Assembly (NCBI RefSeq): GCF_000498395.2
Contig: NZ_CP010979.1
Span: 4,774,001 to 4,838,000, forward strand
Source of the DNA: Pseudomonas putida S13.1.2
GTDB taxonomy: Bacteria; Pseudomonadota; Gammaproteobacteria; Pseudomonadales; Pseudomonadaceae
Direction of reading: 5' to 3'
DNA: 64,000 bases
Positions 1-8,443 of this stretch are shown here, piece after piece. The notes beneath the pieces are model-generated. The model was given only the letters and a program-made list of their open reading frames with translations, did not search any database and was not told where the DNA came from. A program made the translations under genes and the position numbers. Position 1 is the stretch's first letter; the number at the start of each line of letters is the position of its first letter.

Positions 1-715
1 CCAGCGCGGCCAGGCGGTGCGAACCACGCGCCCTGGGCCGTGCCAGGTCGACCGTAAGGTCAAGCCCGACTTCGCCGTCCTCGATCAGGATCACCCGGTC
101 AGCCACGGCAACCGCCTCGCTGACATCGTGGGTGACCAGCAGCACAGTGAAGCCGTGCTGACGCCACAGGCGTTCGATCAGTTGCTGCATCTCGATACGG
201 GTCAATGCATCCAGCGCACCCAGCGGCTCATCCAGCAGCAGCAGGCGTGGCTGGTGAATCAAGGCGCGGGCCAAGGCCACACGCTGCTTCTGGCCACCCG
301 AGAGGGCTGCCGGCCATTCATTGGCGCGGTCGGCCAGGCCAACCGCATCCAGCGCTTCCAGCGCACGTGGGCGCCAATCACCCGACAGGCCCAGGCCAAC
401 GTTGTCGATCACCTTCTTCCACGGCAGCAGGCGTGCGTCCTGGAACATCAGGCGGGTTTCTTCACGGGCCTCTTCCAGCGGCGCAGCACCGGCCAGCAAC
501 TGCCCGGCAGTAGGCTGGTCGAGCCCGGCCAGCAGCCGCAGCAGGGTGCTTTTGCCGCAGCCGCTGCGGCCGACGATGGCAACGAACTGGCCGGCCGGAA
601 TGTGCAGGTCGATGCCCTTCAACACTTCGCGCTGGCCAAAGGTCTTGCGCAGGCCGTTGGAGGCCAGCGGGATGCCACGCAGCAGGCGTGGCGGCTGTTC
701 CTTGAGCACGGTCAT
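1..715 (-). CDS. ssuB: SsuB, alkanesulfonate ABC transporter ATP-binding protein (3' end outside window)
   Basis: This is the ATPase that powers uptake of aliphatic sulfonates through the inner membrane with SsuC and SsuA. The visible 238 residues show Walker A (GRSGCGKST, about residues 49-57), the signature LSGGQKQR, Walker B (LLLLDEPLGALD) and the switch histidine in LLVTHD. The start ATG at 713-715 overlaps the ssuC stop as ATGA, so the two are translationally coupled. The gene continues past position 1; about 30 C-terminal residues are missing compared with usual SsuB length. In P. putida a small molybdopterin-binding-like gene, ssuF, usually follows, outside this window. Confidence 0.93.
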   Translation of the reverse strand, partial: MTVLKEQPPRLLRGIPLASNGLRKTFGQREVLKGIDLHIPAGQFVAIVGRSGCGKSTLLRLLAGLDQPTAGQLLAGAAPLEEAREETRLMFQDARLLPWKKVIDNVGLGLSGDWRPRALEALDAVGLADRANEWPAALSGGQKQRVALARALIHQPRLLLLDEPLGALDALTRIEMQQLIERLWRQHGFTVLLVTHDVSEAVAVADRVILIEDGEVGLDLTVDLARPRARGSHRLAAL

Positions 716-1509
716 GCGCCCTCCTTCTTGGCCACTTGATAGGCCGGGTGCCAGCGCAGCCACACACGCTCCAGGCCGCGGGCGGCGAGGTCGGCGAGTT
801 TGCCGAGCACGGCATACAGGACGATGGCCAGTACCACCACGTCGGTCTGCAGGAATTCACGCGCATTCATTGCCAGGTAACCGATGCCGGCGTTGGCCGA
901 AATGGTTTCGGCAACGATGAGGGTCAGCCACATGAAGCCCAGGGCGAAGCGCACGCCTACCAGGATCGAAGGCAACGCCCCCGGCAGGATCACCTGGCGG
1001 AACAGGCCGAAGCCAGACAAACCGTAGCTGCGCGCCATTTCTACCAGCGCAGGGTCGACGTTACGGATGCCGTGATAGGTGTTCAGGTAGATCGGGAACA
1101 GCGTGCCCAGCGCGACCAAAAAGATCTTTGCCGACTCGTCGATACCGAACCACAGGATCACCAGCGGGATCAGCGCCAGGTGCGGCACGTTACGGATCAT
1201 CTGCACCGAGCTGTCGAGCAGGCGTTCGCCCCAGTTCGACAAGCCAGTGATGAAGCCCAGTACCAGGCCGATGCTGCCGCCGATGGCGAAGCCCAGCCCG
1301 GCACGCCAGCCACTGATGGCCAGGTGGGTCCAGATGTCGCCGCTGCGCACCAGCTCGACACCGGCGCTAACCACTGCGCTGGGTGCCGGGAGGATGCGCG
1401 TCGACAGCCAGCCAGCGCTGACCGCCAGTTGCCAGACTGCCAACAGCAGCACCGGCAGCGCCCACGGCGCCAGGCGCTGGGTCAGGGTGGAGGAAGTTGC
1501 ACGACTCAT
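712..1509 (-). CDS. ssuC: SsuC, alkanesulfonate ABC transporter permease
   Basis: This is the integral membrane subunit of the SsuABC importer (265 residues, the usual length). It has about six hydrophobic segments. The binding-protein-dependent permease EAA-type loop is visible around VEMARSYGLSGFGLFRQV, followed by the ILPGALPSI motif, and it contacts the ATPase SsuB. It lies 10 bp after ssuD and overlaps ssuB by 4 bp, consistent with one ssuEADCB transcript. Confidence 0.94.
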   Translation of the reverse strand: MSRATSSTLTQRLAPWALPVLLLAVWQLAVSAGWLSTRILPAPSAVVSAGVELVRSGDIWTHLAISGWRAGLGFAIGGSIGLVLGFITGLSNWGERLLDSSVQMIRNVPHLALIPLVILWFGIDESAKIFLVALGTLFPIYLNTYHGIRNVDPALVEMARSYGLSGFGLFRQVILPGALPSILVGVRFALGFMWLTLIVAETISANAGIGYLAMNAREFLQTDVVVLAIVLYAVLGKLADLAARGLERVWLRWHPAYQVAKKEGA

Positions 1510-1519
1510 GGCCCGGCCC

Positions 1520-2668
1520 TCAGCTCTGCGACACGGACTTGGGCAGGATGTCGTTGGCCACCATCTCGCCGAACGGGCTTACGTAGCCACCGGTTTTCGG
1601 TTGCTCCGGGCGCTGTACATCAAGGTGCGGGAAGAGCAATTCGGCAACCCGATACGACTCTTCCAGGTGTGGATAACCCGAGAAGATGAAGGTATCGATC
1701 CCCAGGTCGGCATATTCCTTCACCCGCGCCGCCACGGTTGGGCCATCGCCCACCAGCGCGGTACCGGCGCCGCCACGTACCAGGCCAACGCCTGCCCACA
1801 GGTTGGGGCTGACTTCCAGGTTGTCGCGGTTGCCGCCGTGCAGGGCAGCCATGCGCTGCTGGCCCACCGAGTCAAAGCGCGCCAGCGAGGCCTGGGCACG
1901 GGCGATGGTGTCATCGTCCAGGTGCGAGATCAGGCGGTCGGCGGCGGCCCAGGCTTCTTCGTTGGTTTCCCGCACGATCACGTGCAGGCGGATACCGAAG
2001 CGTACTTCACGGCCTTGAGCGGCCGCTTTTTCGCGCACCTGGGCGATTTTCTCGGCAACGGCTGACGGCGGCTCGCCCCAAGTGAGGTACAACTCGACCT
2101 GTTCGGCAGCCAGGTCCTGAGCGGCCTCGGACGAACCGCCGAAATACAGCGGTGGGCGTGGTTGTTGAATCGGCGGGTAGAGCAGCTTGGCGCCCTTAAC
2201 CTGGATGTGCTTGCCGTCGTAATCGACGTTTTCGCCTTCCAGCACCTTGCGCCAGATACGGGTGAACTCGACCGAGGCTTCGTACCGTTCTTGATGGTTC
2301 AGGTGCAGGCCATCACCGGCCAGTTCGTCCGGGTCGCCACCGGTCACCAGGTTGAACAGCGCACGGCCATTGGACAGGCGGTCCAAGGTTGCCGCCTGGC
2401 GTGCAGCCACCGTCGGCGAAATGATGCCTGGGCGCAGGGCCACCAGGAATTTCAGGTGCTGGGTCACAGGGATCAGCGACGCTGCCACCAGCCAGGAGTC
2501 CTCGCAGGAGCGCCCGGTCGGGATCAGCACCCCACCAAAACCAAGGCGGTCGGCGGCCTGCGCGATCTGCTGCAGGTAACCGTGGTCGACCGCACGCGCG
2601 CCGTCGGAAGTGCCCAGGTACTTGCCGTCACCGTGGGTCGGGAGGAACCAGAAAATGTTAAGGCTCAT
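1520..2668 (-). CDS. ssuD: SsuD, FMNH2-dependent alkanesulfonate monooxygenase
   Basis: This cytoplasmic enzyme of the bacterial luciferase family (382 residues) cleaves C1-substituted alkanesulfonates to aldehyde and sulfite using FMNH2 supplied by SsuE and O2. Family landmarks are the N-terminal FWFLPTHGDG stretch, the conserved cysteine in GRSCEDSW, ALRPG and NLVTGGDP. The start ATG is preceded by a strong GAGGAG Shine-Dalgarno sequence. The protein has only one cysteine and two internal methionines, in line with the sulfur-sparing composition of its neighbours. Confidence 0.96.
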   Translation of the reverse strand: MSLNIFWFLPTHGDGKYLGTSDGARAVDHGYLQQIAQAADRLGFGGVLIPTGRSCEDSWLVAASLIPVTQHLKFLVALRPGIISPTVAARQAATLDRLSNGRALFNLVTGGDPDELAGDGLHLNHQERYEASVEFTRIWRKVLEGENVDYDGKHIQVKGAKLLYPPIQQPRPPLYFGGSSEAAQDLAAEQVELYLTWGEPPSAVAEKIAQVREKAAAQGREVRFGIRLHVIVRETNEEAWAAADRLISHLDDDTIARAQASLARFDSVGQQRMAALHGGNRDNLEVSPNLWAGVGLVRGGAGTALVGDGPTVAARVKEYADLGIDTFIFSGYPHLEESYRVAELLFPHLDVQRPEQPKTGGYVSPFGEMVANDILPKSVSQS

Positions 2669-2727
2669 TGGAGTTGTCTCCTCAAGGGTGGCTCAGCCAG
2701 GGCGGCGCCCCGGCACAGGCGAATCAA

Positions 2728-3693
2728 TCAAGGCGCGCTAGCGACCTTGGCCGGGGGTGTCCAGATCACGTCCTTGATGCTCAGTGGCTTGGGTATCAGC
2801 TTGAGCGCCTGGAAGGCATCGGCAATCTTCTGTTGCGCGGCCACTACCTCTGGGGTCAGCGGCGCAGCACCGTAGCCTTGGCGCTTGACCGAGGTCAGGG
2901 TGATGTCTGCGGGCAGGCCGAGCAGCGGTGCGACCTGATCGGTCACTTCCTGCGGGTTGGCCTGGGACCACTCGCCCACGGCGCGCACTTCTTCGATCAG
3001 GGTGTTGATCACCGCCGGGTGCTGGGTCGCGTAGTTGCGGGTGGCCAGGTAGAACTGGTGGTTGTCGACCAGGCCCTTGCCGTCACGCAGGGTACGAGCC
3101 TGCAATTGTTTTTCCGCAGCGGCCTGGTACGGGTCCCAGATCACCCAGGCATCGACGCTGCCACGCTCGAAAGCGGCGCGGGCATCGGCAGGGGGCAGGT
3201 ACACCGGCTGGATATCGCTGTACTTGAGGCCGGCGTCTTCCAGGGCGCGGACCAGCAGGTAGTGCACGTTGGAGCCTTTGTTGAGGGCGACTTTCTTGCC
3301 TTTGAGTTCCTTGACCGACTGGATCGACGAACCCTTCGGCACCAGGATCGCTTCGCTGTGCGGCGCTGGCGGCTCGTAGGCCACATAGAGCAGATCGGCG
3401 CCGGCGGCCTGGGCAAATACCGGCGGGGTTTCGCCGGTAACACCAAAGTCGATGGAGCCGACGTTCAGCCCTTCAAGCAGCTGCGGGCCGCCGGGGAATT
3501 CGGTCCATTGCACCTGCACGCCCTGCTCGGCCAGGCGCTTCTCCAGCGTGCCTTTGGCTTTAAGCAGCACCAGGGTGCCGTATTTCTGGTAACCGATACG
3601 CAGGCTTTCGGCCTGGGCTTGGGTAATGGCGCCGAAGGACACAGCCGCCGCAAACAGGGCGACCAGACCGCGACGCAAGAAGACTGTGCGCAT
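2728..3693 (-). CDS. ssuA: SsuA, periplasmic alkanesulfonate-binding protein
   Basis: This is the solute-binding protein of the sulfonate importer (321 residues). It has an N-terminal signal peptide (basic MRTVFLRR, hydrophobic core, cleavage probably after AQA near residue 28) followed by an NMT1/SsuA-type fold (SLRIGYQKYG, FPGGPQLLEGL, VTGETPP). Apart from the initiator it contains no methionine and no cysteine, a marked sulfur-sparing composition. An AGGAG ribosome site precedes the start. It sits between ssuE and ssuD in the operon. Confidence 0.95.
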   Translation of the reverse strand: MRTVFLRRGLVALFAAAVSFGAITQAQAESLRIGYQKYGTLVLLKAKGTLEKRLAEQGVQVQWTEFPGGPQLLEGLNVGSIDFGVTGETPPVFAQAAGADLLYVAYEPPAPHSEAILVPKGSSIQSVKELKGKKVALNKGSNVHYLLVRALEDAGLKYSDIQPVYLPPADARAAFERGSVDAWVIWDPYQAAAEKQLQARTLRDGKGLVDNHQFYLATRNYATQHPAVINTLIEEVRAVGEWSQANPQEVTDQVAPLLGLPADITLTSVKRQGYGAAPLTPEVVAAQQKIADAFQALKLIPKPLSIKDVIWTPPAKVASAP

Positions 3694-3779
3694 GGCGCTC
3701 TCCTGTGCGAATGAGGTTCGGGTTGCACCTGCTTGCCTCGTTGTCGGGCGAGTAAGGTGGTGAAGCGGGGTAGTGCCGT

Positions 3780-4373
3780 TCAGATGCTCCAGCGAGCACT
3801 GATCAGGCGTTCGTTCAACACGCCGGGGGCCACGGGGCGTGGCCGACGGGCCAGGGCAACGTGGAAGGTTTCCAGTGAGTCGTGCAGGCGTTCTTCCAGC
3901 GCTTGTACCAACTGCGCGGGCTTTGTGCCTTCTGCGTATGCCACCTGGCTGTCGTCGGCGAAGATCCCTTGCAGGGTCTCTTGCGCCTTGAGTGCCGACA
4001 GCACCGGCTTTAATGCGTAATCCACCGCCAGCATGTGGGCGATGCTGCCGCCGGTGGCGATTGGCAACACGATCTTGTGGGCCAGGGCGCGTTCGGGCAG
4101 CAGGTCGAGCAAAGTTTTAAGGGCACCGGCAAACGAAGCCTTGTACACCGGGGTGGAAACGATCAGGCCATCGGCCTGGGCTACCAGCTGCTGGAAGTGC
4201 TGCACATGCGGGCTGTCGAAACGGGCATGCAGCAGGTCTTCGGCGGGGAAGTCACGTACCTGGAACGTCACCACCTCGACGCCACGGTCCTGCAGCCACT
4301 GGCGCGAACGCTCAAGCAGCACGCCGGAGCGTGAACGAGGACTTGGGCTACCACCGATTGAGACGACCAGCAT
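3780..4373 (-). CDS. ssuE: SsuE, NAD(P)H-dependent FMN reductase
   Basis: This reductase supplies FMNH2 to the monooxygenase SsuD. The 197-residue flavodoxin-like protein has the FMN phosphate-binding motif GGSPSPRSRSG at the N-terminus and the flavin-contacting segment STPVYKASFAGALKTLLD. It is the first gene of the ssuEADCB operon. Its upstream region is AT-rich and carries a TTATTCCAT motif. P. putida has related reductases (MsuE/SfnE) that sequence alone does not fully separate from SsuE, but the operon context supports SsuE. Confidence 0.92.
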   Translation of the reverse strand: MLVVSIGGSPSPRSRSGVLLERSRQWLQDRGVEVVTFQVRDFPAEDLLHARFDSPHVQHFQQLVAQADGLIVSTPVYKASFAGALKTLLDLLPERALAHKIVLPIATGGSIAHMLAVDYALKPVLSALKAQETLQGIFADDSQVAYAEGTKPAQLVQALEERLHDSLETFHVALARRPRPVAPGVLNERLISARWSI

Positions 4374-4480
4374 TGCAGCGCTTCCTTGTGTTCTGTTGGA
4401 GGTGACATTAACAGCTGCTATATATATCTAGAAATCATATTTTTTCATTTGGTTATTCCATAAAGTACTTTACGGTTTTG
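4374..4480 (-). promoter_or_regulatory. AT-rich promoter region of the ssu operon
   Basis: This is the gene-free region just upstream of ssuE. It is strikingly AT-rich against the local high GC and contains GGTTATTCCATAAAGTA at 4451-4467. A related TTATTCCAT core occurs upstream of other sulfur-scavenging genes in the window. A CysB-type site is plausible, but this is inference; no start site can be fixed by eye. Confidence 0.45.
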
Positions 4481-4487
4481 CTATCTT

Positions 4488-4590
4488 GGGGCCGCTTTGC
4501 GGCCCATCGCGACACAAGGCCGCTCCTACAAAGGGACCGCGATCTCCTGTAGGAGCGGCCTTGTGTCGCGATGGGCTGCACAGCAGCCCC
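4488..4590. repeat. Paired palindromic repeat (REP/BIME-like, ATCGCGACACAAGGCCGC type)
   Basis: Two near-complementary arms of about 43 nt face each other around a short centre. The left arm starts GGGGCCGC and contains CATCGCGACACAAGGCCGCT. The right arm is its reverse complement, with a few changes in the terminal hairpin. GGGGCCGC ends lie outward and TGTAGGAG ends meet in the middle, the opposite orientation to the copy at 7209-7340. It lies between the ssu promoter and the end of lsfA. Confidence 0.9.
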
Positions 4591-4616
4591 AAGCTTCAAG
4601 CAAAACCTGCAGGCAT

Positions 4617-4640
4617 AAAAAAGGGCCGTCGAAACGGCCC
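4617..4640 (-). terminator. Rho-independent terminator of lsfA
   Basis: On the minus strand a GGGCCGT / ACGGCCC stem with a four-base loop is followed by a run of six T. It lies about 40 bp downstream of the lsfA stop codon. Confidence 0.88.
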
Positions 4641-4682
4641 GAAAATCCCTGCTTGGCTAAGAGCAATGCAACGAGGAATCCA

Positions 4683-5321
4683 TTAACGGTTTGGCTGCGG
4701 GGTCAGGCGCAGATAGGGTTTGACCGCCCGGTAACCTTTGGGGAAGCGCTGCTTGATCTCTTCCTCATCTTTGAGCGAAGGCACGATCACCACCTCGTCG
4801 CCGTCCTGCCAGTTACCTGGCGTGGCGACCTTGTGGTTGTCGGTCAGCTGCAGCGAGTCGATCACCCGCAAAATTTCATTGAAGTTGCGCCCGGTACTGG
4901 CCGGATAGGTGATGGTCAGGCGCACCTTCTTGTTCGGGTCGATGACGAACAGCGAGCGCACAGTCAGGGTGTCGCTGGCGTTCGGATGAATCAGGTCGTA
5001 CAGGTCGGACACCTTGCGGTCGGCGTCGGCAATGATCGGGAAGTTGACCACGGTGTTCTGGGTTTCGTTGATGTCGTCGATCCACTTGTGGTGCGAGTCG
5101 ACCGGGTCTACCGACAGGGCGATGGCCTTGACCCCACGCTTGGCAAAGTCGTCCTTGAGTTTGGCGGTCAGGCCCAGCTCGGTGGTGCACACCGGGGTGA
5201 AGTCGGCCGGATGGGAGAACAACACCCCCCAGCTGTTGCCGAGCCACTCGTGGAAGCGGATTTTGCCTTCGCTGGAATCCTGTTCGAAATCGGGGGCGAT
5301 ATCGCCGAGTTTGAGGCTCAT
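4683..5321 (-). CDS. lsfA: LsfA, 1-Cys peroxiredoxin (Prx6 type)
   Basis: This cytoplasmic thiol peroxidase reduces peroxides and is associated with sulfur limitation in pseudomonads. The 212-residue protein carries the peroxidatic motif PADFTPVCTTE, with the catalytic cysteine at about residue 45, and has no other cysteine and no internal methionine. The long C-terminal domain (VATPGNWQDGDEVV, RFPKGY) is typical of the Prx6/AhpC-TSA 1-Cys branch. A strong AAGGAG site precedes the start. It sits next to ssu, as in other P. putida strains, and its own terminator suggests a separate transcript. Confidence 0.93.
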   Translation of the reverse strand: MSLKLGDIAPDFEQDSSEGKIRFHEWLGNSWGVLFSHPADFTPVCTTELGLTAKLKDDFAKRGVKAIALSVDPVDSHHKWIDDINETQNTVVNFPIIADADRKVSDLYDLIHPNASDTLTVRSLFVIDPNKKVRLTITYPASTGRNFNEILRVIDSLQLTDNHKVATPGNWQDGDEVVIVPSLKDEEEIKQRFPKGYRAVKPYLRLTPQPNR

Positions 5322-5443
5322 GGGCTGCGGCTCCTTGGCTGGGTTCTGTACCGTATGGGTTCAATGTGCCTGCATTCGGTTAAAAACAAAAAGAATAAAT
5401 AACGATTTATTTATAACCAAAATTCATACGAAAATGCAGGCAC

Positions 5444-5472
5444 AAAAAAGCCTCGCATCAAGCGAGGCTTCT
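5444..5472 (-). terminator. Rho-independent terminator downstream of the OprD-family porin
   Basis: On the minus strand an AGCCTCGC / GCGAGGCT stem with a short loop is followed by a T run. It lies 15 bp after the porin stop codon. Confidence 0.88.
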
Positions 5473-5486
5473 TGTTCAGCTACGGC

Positions 5487-6815
5487 TTACAGGAAGTTGT
5501 AAGTGTAGTTGAAGATCAGACGGGTCTGATCCTGGTCAGCCAGCGAGCTGGTGCCGGTGCCACGGTATACGCCGTGACGCAAGCTGGCGCCCAGGCCCTT
5601 GAAGGTGCCTTCCTGGATAACGTAGTCGACGCGAGCGTCACGTTCCCATTCGCTGAAGGTGCCGTTGCCGTTGGCGTTCTTGCCGTCTTCACCCTTCAGG
5701 TAGGCAACCGAGGCCTTCAGGCCCGGCACGCCCAGGCGTGCGAAGTCGTAGGCGTACTGGCCGAAGGTGGTGTTTTCACCGGCCTTGGCGAACTGGTTGA
5801 TCATGCTGTCGGTGAACAGGTAGAAGCTGGAACCACCGGCGCCTTCGTTGCGGCCGTTGCCGTCAACCACGTTGCCTTGGTTCAGCCAGACGAAACCACC
5901 GTCGTCATTGACGCGCTGGTGGCCGAGCATCAGCGAGTGGCCACCCAGGGTGTAGGTGAACATCGCGGACCAGGTCTTGTTGTCGACCTCGCCAGTGTTC
6001 TTGGCATAACCGCCGTTGTTGCTGAAGCGGTAGCCGGCTTCGCCGTTCTTACCGTCGCTGCTGCTGTCGAAGTAGCGCAGGTCAGTCTTGAACGACTGGT
6101 CGTCAGCAATCTTGAACACGTGGGTCGCGCCCAGGAAGTGCTGCTTGTAGAAGTCTTCCAGGTTCGAGTAGTAGTACTGCAGGGTCAGGTCTGGGGTGAG
6201 CTTGTAGTCCAGGCCGCCGTAACGGAACTTGTTGCTGTCCTGGGTAGCACCGGCTACCGACAGGCCGGTACGGTTGCTCGAAGCACGGCCCATGGCGTGG
6301 GTCAGCTGACCGGCGTTGATGGTCAGATTGTCGATTTCCTTCGACTGGATGGTGCCACCCTCGAAGGTTTGCGGCAGCAGACGGCCATCGTTGGAGACCA
6401 GGATCGGCAGGTTCGGCGCCAGGGCGCTACCGTAGTGAACTTCGGTCTTCGAGAAACGCGCCTTGGCGTTGGCGCCAACGCGAGCCCACTGGCTTTCAGC
6501 CGAGCCGTCGCTGTCGCTCGGGAAGAAGCTGCTGTTGTCTGGGTGCTTGCCACGGCCACCATCCAGGTGGATACCCCACAGGGCCTGGGCATCGACACCG
6601 AAACCAACGGTGCCTTCAGTGAAGCCGGAGATGTAGTCGAGCTTGAAGCCCTGACCCGACTCGCGGTTGTCAGCACCGCCATCACGGTTGTCGTTGTTGA
6701 AGTACATGGTGCGCGAGCTGAGCGACAGTTTGCTGTCTTCGACGAAACCGGCAGCGCCTGCTTGTTGGGCGAGAACCCCCAGTGCCACGGCCAGGGCCAG
6801 GCTGGACTTGTACAT
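5487..6815 (-). CDS. OprD-family outer-membrane porin
   Basis: This 442-residue outer-membrane beta-barrel channel of the OprD family has a signal peptide ending at AGA about residue 21 (MYKSSLALAVALG core). It then shows family hallmarks: GFVEDSKLSLSSRTMYFN, the QGFKLDYISGFT segment, alternating amphipathic strands, and a C-terminal aromatic strand RLIFNYTYNFL. Its closest named relative is probably OprE, but I cannot separate the OprD subfamilies by eye. Its place between ssu/lsfA and tau suggests it may pass organosulfur anions, which is inference. A GAGGAG site precedes the start and a terminator follows. Confidence 0.88.
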   Translation of the reverse strand: MYKSSLALAVALGVLAQQAGAAGFVEDSKLSLSSRTMYFNNDNRDGGADNRESGQGFKLDYISGFTEGTVGFGVDAQALWGIHLDGGRGKHPDNSSFFPSDSDGSAESQWARVGANAKARFSKTEVHYGSALAPNLPILVSNDGRLLPQTFEGGTIQSKEIDNLTINAGQLTHAMGRASSNRTGLSVAGATQDSNKFRYGGLDYKLTPDLTLQYYYSNLEDFYKQHFLGATHVFKIADDQSFKTDLRYFDSSSDGKNGEAGYRFSNNGGYAKNTGEVDNKTWSAMFTYTLGGHSLMLGHQRVNDDGGFVWLNQGNVVDGNGRNEGAGGSSFYLFTDSMINQFAKAGENTTFGQYAYDFARLGVPGLKASVAYLKGEDGKNANGNGTFSEWERDARVDYVIQEGTFKGLGASLRHGVYRGTGTSSLADQDQTRLIFNYTYNFL

Positions 6816-7458
6816 GTTTTGCTCCTCTACGTTCTAATTTTTGTGTATCTCTGGCGGAGGGGTCTGCTGCCCCTTCTCACCGTGGATTGGCGATTTAGTC
6901 CCAAAGCGTGACCATTAAGTCAATCGTTTCTAAACGTTTCGCGACTTTGGTCTAAGGCGCCACCTGCGCTACAGGATAATGACAATCCTATAAATCCAAA
7001 ATGACTGTTTTATGAATTGGTAAGATTTTTAAGGAATATGGTTGGAACCTTTACAGCCAAACGTTGTAGCAACGGCACCAGTCATAACCGCTGGTTATTT
7101 GCAAACGTTTGCTCATAACCTAATTCTGGATCGTTCTATAGGGTCGAAAAAGCCTAGCAGGCTCTCCTGATTTCGCCATGAGGCAGAATCTCCCCGCCCG
7201 CTGGCTTGCGCGATCCCTGTAGGAGCGGCCTTGTGTCGCGATGGGCCGCAGAGCGGCCCCGGCAATTTCTGCGGCGTAGCTGAATTCCTGAGGCCGCTTC
7301 GCGCCCTCTCGCGACACAAGGCCGCTCCTACAGGGATCGCGTCACAGCGGCAGACATTTGGCTTTTAAGCTAATTCTAAAAAGTTATTTATTTGGCAATT
7401 CTTAGATCATTTAATCTCTCGCCATCCATCGCCCTGATTGCCTGACGAGAGGTTCACC
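6816..7458. other. 643-bp gene-free region between the porin and tauA
   Basis: The region separates two divergent genes. Near the porin it includes AT-rich sequence around 6950-7060 that probably holds the porin promoter. The middle holds the palindromic pair at 7209-7340. The last 90 bp before tauA (7365-7455) are again AT-rich and probably contain the tau promoter. Short open frames within it only read through the repeat and are not credible genes. Confidence 0.6.
7209..7340. repeat. Paired palindromic repeat, same family as 4488-4590 but inverted order
   Basis: The left arm begins GCGATCCCTGTAGGAGCGG and the right arm ends with its reverse complement at 7340. The ATCGCGACACAAGGCCGC core is in both arms. 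Here the GTAGGAG ends are outward and the GC-rich GGGCCGC ends are central, opposite to the 4488 copy. Confidence 0.9.
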
Positions 7459-8430
7459 ATGATCCCGCACGCTCCGCTGCGCCTGTTCGCCGCCCTGACT
7501 CTCGCCAGCACCAGCTGGTTTGCACAGGCCGCCGACCTGACCGTGGCCTACCAGACCACCGTCGACCCGGCCAAAGTGGCACAGGTCGATGGCGACTACG
7601 AAAAAGCCAGCAAGGCCAGCATCGACTGGCGCAAATTTGATAACGGTGCCGACGTGATCACTGCGGTGGCCAGCGGCGACGTGCAAATCGGCTACCTGGG
7701 CTCCAGCCCGCTGGCCGCTGCCGCCACCCGCAAGCTGCCGGTCGAGACCTTCCTCATCGCCACCCAGATTGGCGCCGGTGAAGCGCTGGTCGCCCGCGAC
7801 AGCATCAACACCCCGCAAGACCTGGTCGGCAAGAAGGTCGCCGTGCCGTTCGTTTCCACCGGCCACTACAGCCTGCTGGCCGCCCTGAAAAGCTGGAACA
7901 TCGACCCGTCCAAGGTACAGATCCTCAACCTGGCGCCGCCGGCCATCATTGCCGCCTGGAAGCGCGGTGACATCGATGCCACCTACGTCTGGGACCCCGC
8001 CTTGGGCGTGGCCAAGGAAAACGGCAAGGTGCTGATCACCTCGGGCGAACTGGCCCAGAAAGGCGCACCCACTTTCGATGCCTGGATTGTGCGCAAGGAC
8101 TTCGCCGAGAAGCACCCAGAGGTGGTCAAGGCCTTTGCCAAGGTCACCCTCGACGCCTACGCCGACTACCGCAAGGACCCGAAAGCCTGGCTGGCCGACA
8201 AGGGCAACGTAGACAAGCTGGTGAAGCTGTCCGGCGCCAAAGCCAGCGACATCCCGGTGCTGCTGGAGGGCAACGTCTACCCATTGGCCGCAGACCAGGC
8301 CAACGCGCTGGGCGCGCCGACCACCCAGGCACTGACCGACACGGCCAACTTCCTCAAGCAGCAAGGCAAGGTCGACGCCGTACTGCCGGACTACTCGCCG
8401 TACGTCAGCGCCAAGTTCCTTCCAAACTGA
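7459..8430 (+). CDS. tauA: TauA, periplasmic taurine-binding protein
   Basis: This solute-binding protein captures taurine for the TauABC importer. I chose the ATG at 7459 (323 residues) because GAGAGG lies just upstream and the signal peptide starts cleanly there; an in-frame TTG at 7438 has no ribosome site. The signal peptide ends at FAQA about residue 24. The mature part shows the TauA pattern (VAYQTTVDPAKVAQ, GDVQIGYLGSSPLAAA, YVWDPALG). It has no cysteine and no methionine except the initiator. It is first in tauABCD. Confidence 0.95.
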   Translation: MIPHAPLRLFAALTLASTSWFAQAADLTVAYQTTVDPAKVAQVDGDYEKASKASIDWRKFDNGADVITAVASGDVQIGYLGSSPLAAAATRKLPVETFLIATQIGAGEALVARDSINTPQDLVGKKVAVPFVSTGHYSLLAALKSWNIDPSKVQILNLAPPAIIAAWKRGDIDATYVWDPALGVAKENGKVLITSGELAQKGAPTFDAWIVRKDFAEKHPEVVKAFAKVTLDAYADYRKDPKAWLADKGNVDKLVKLSGAKASDIPVLLEGNVYPLAADQANALGAPTTQALTDTANFLKQQGKVDAVLPDYSPYVSAKFLPN

Positions 8431-8443
8431 TCCGGAGCCCGTC

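Noticed and set aside
4486..5402. Plus-strand open frame running from the repeat through lsfA
   Set aside because: It starts within a palindromic repeat and is antisense to a perfect 1-Cys peroxiredoxin gene.
5472..6911. Long plus-strand open frame of 479 codons opposite the porin gene
   Set aside because: It is a mirror frame of a clear OprD-family gene in high-GC DNA; its translation has no domain logic and no ribosome site.
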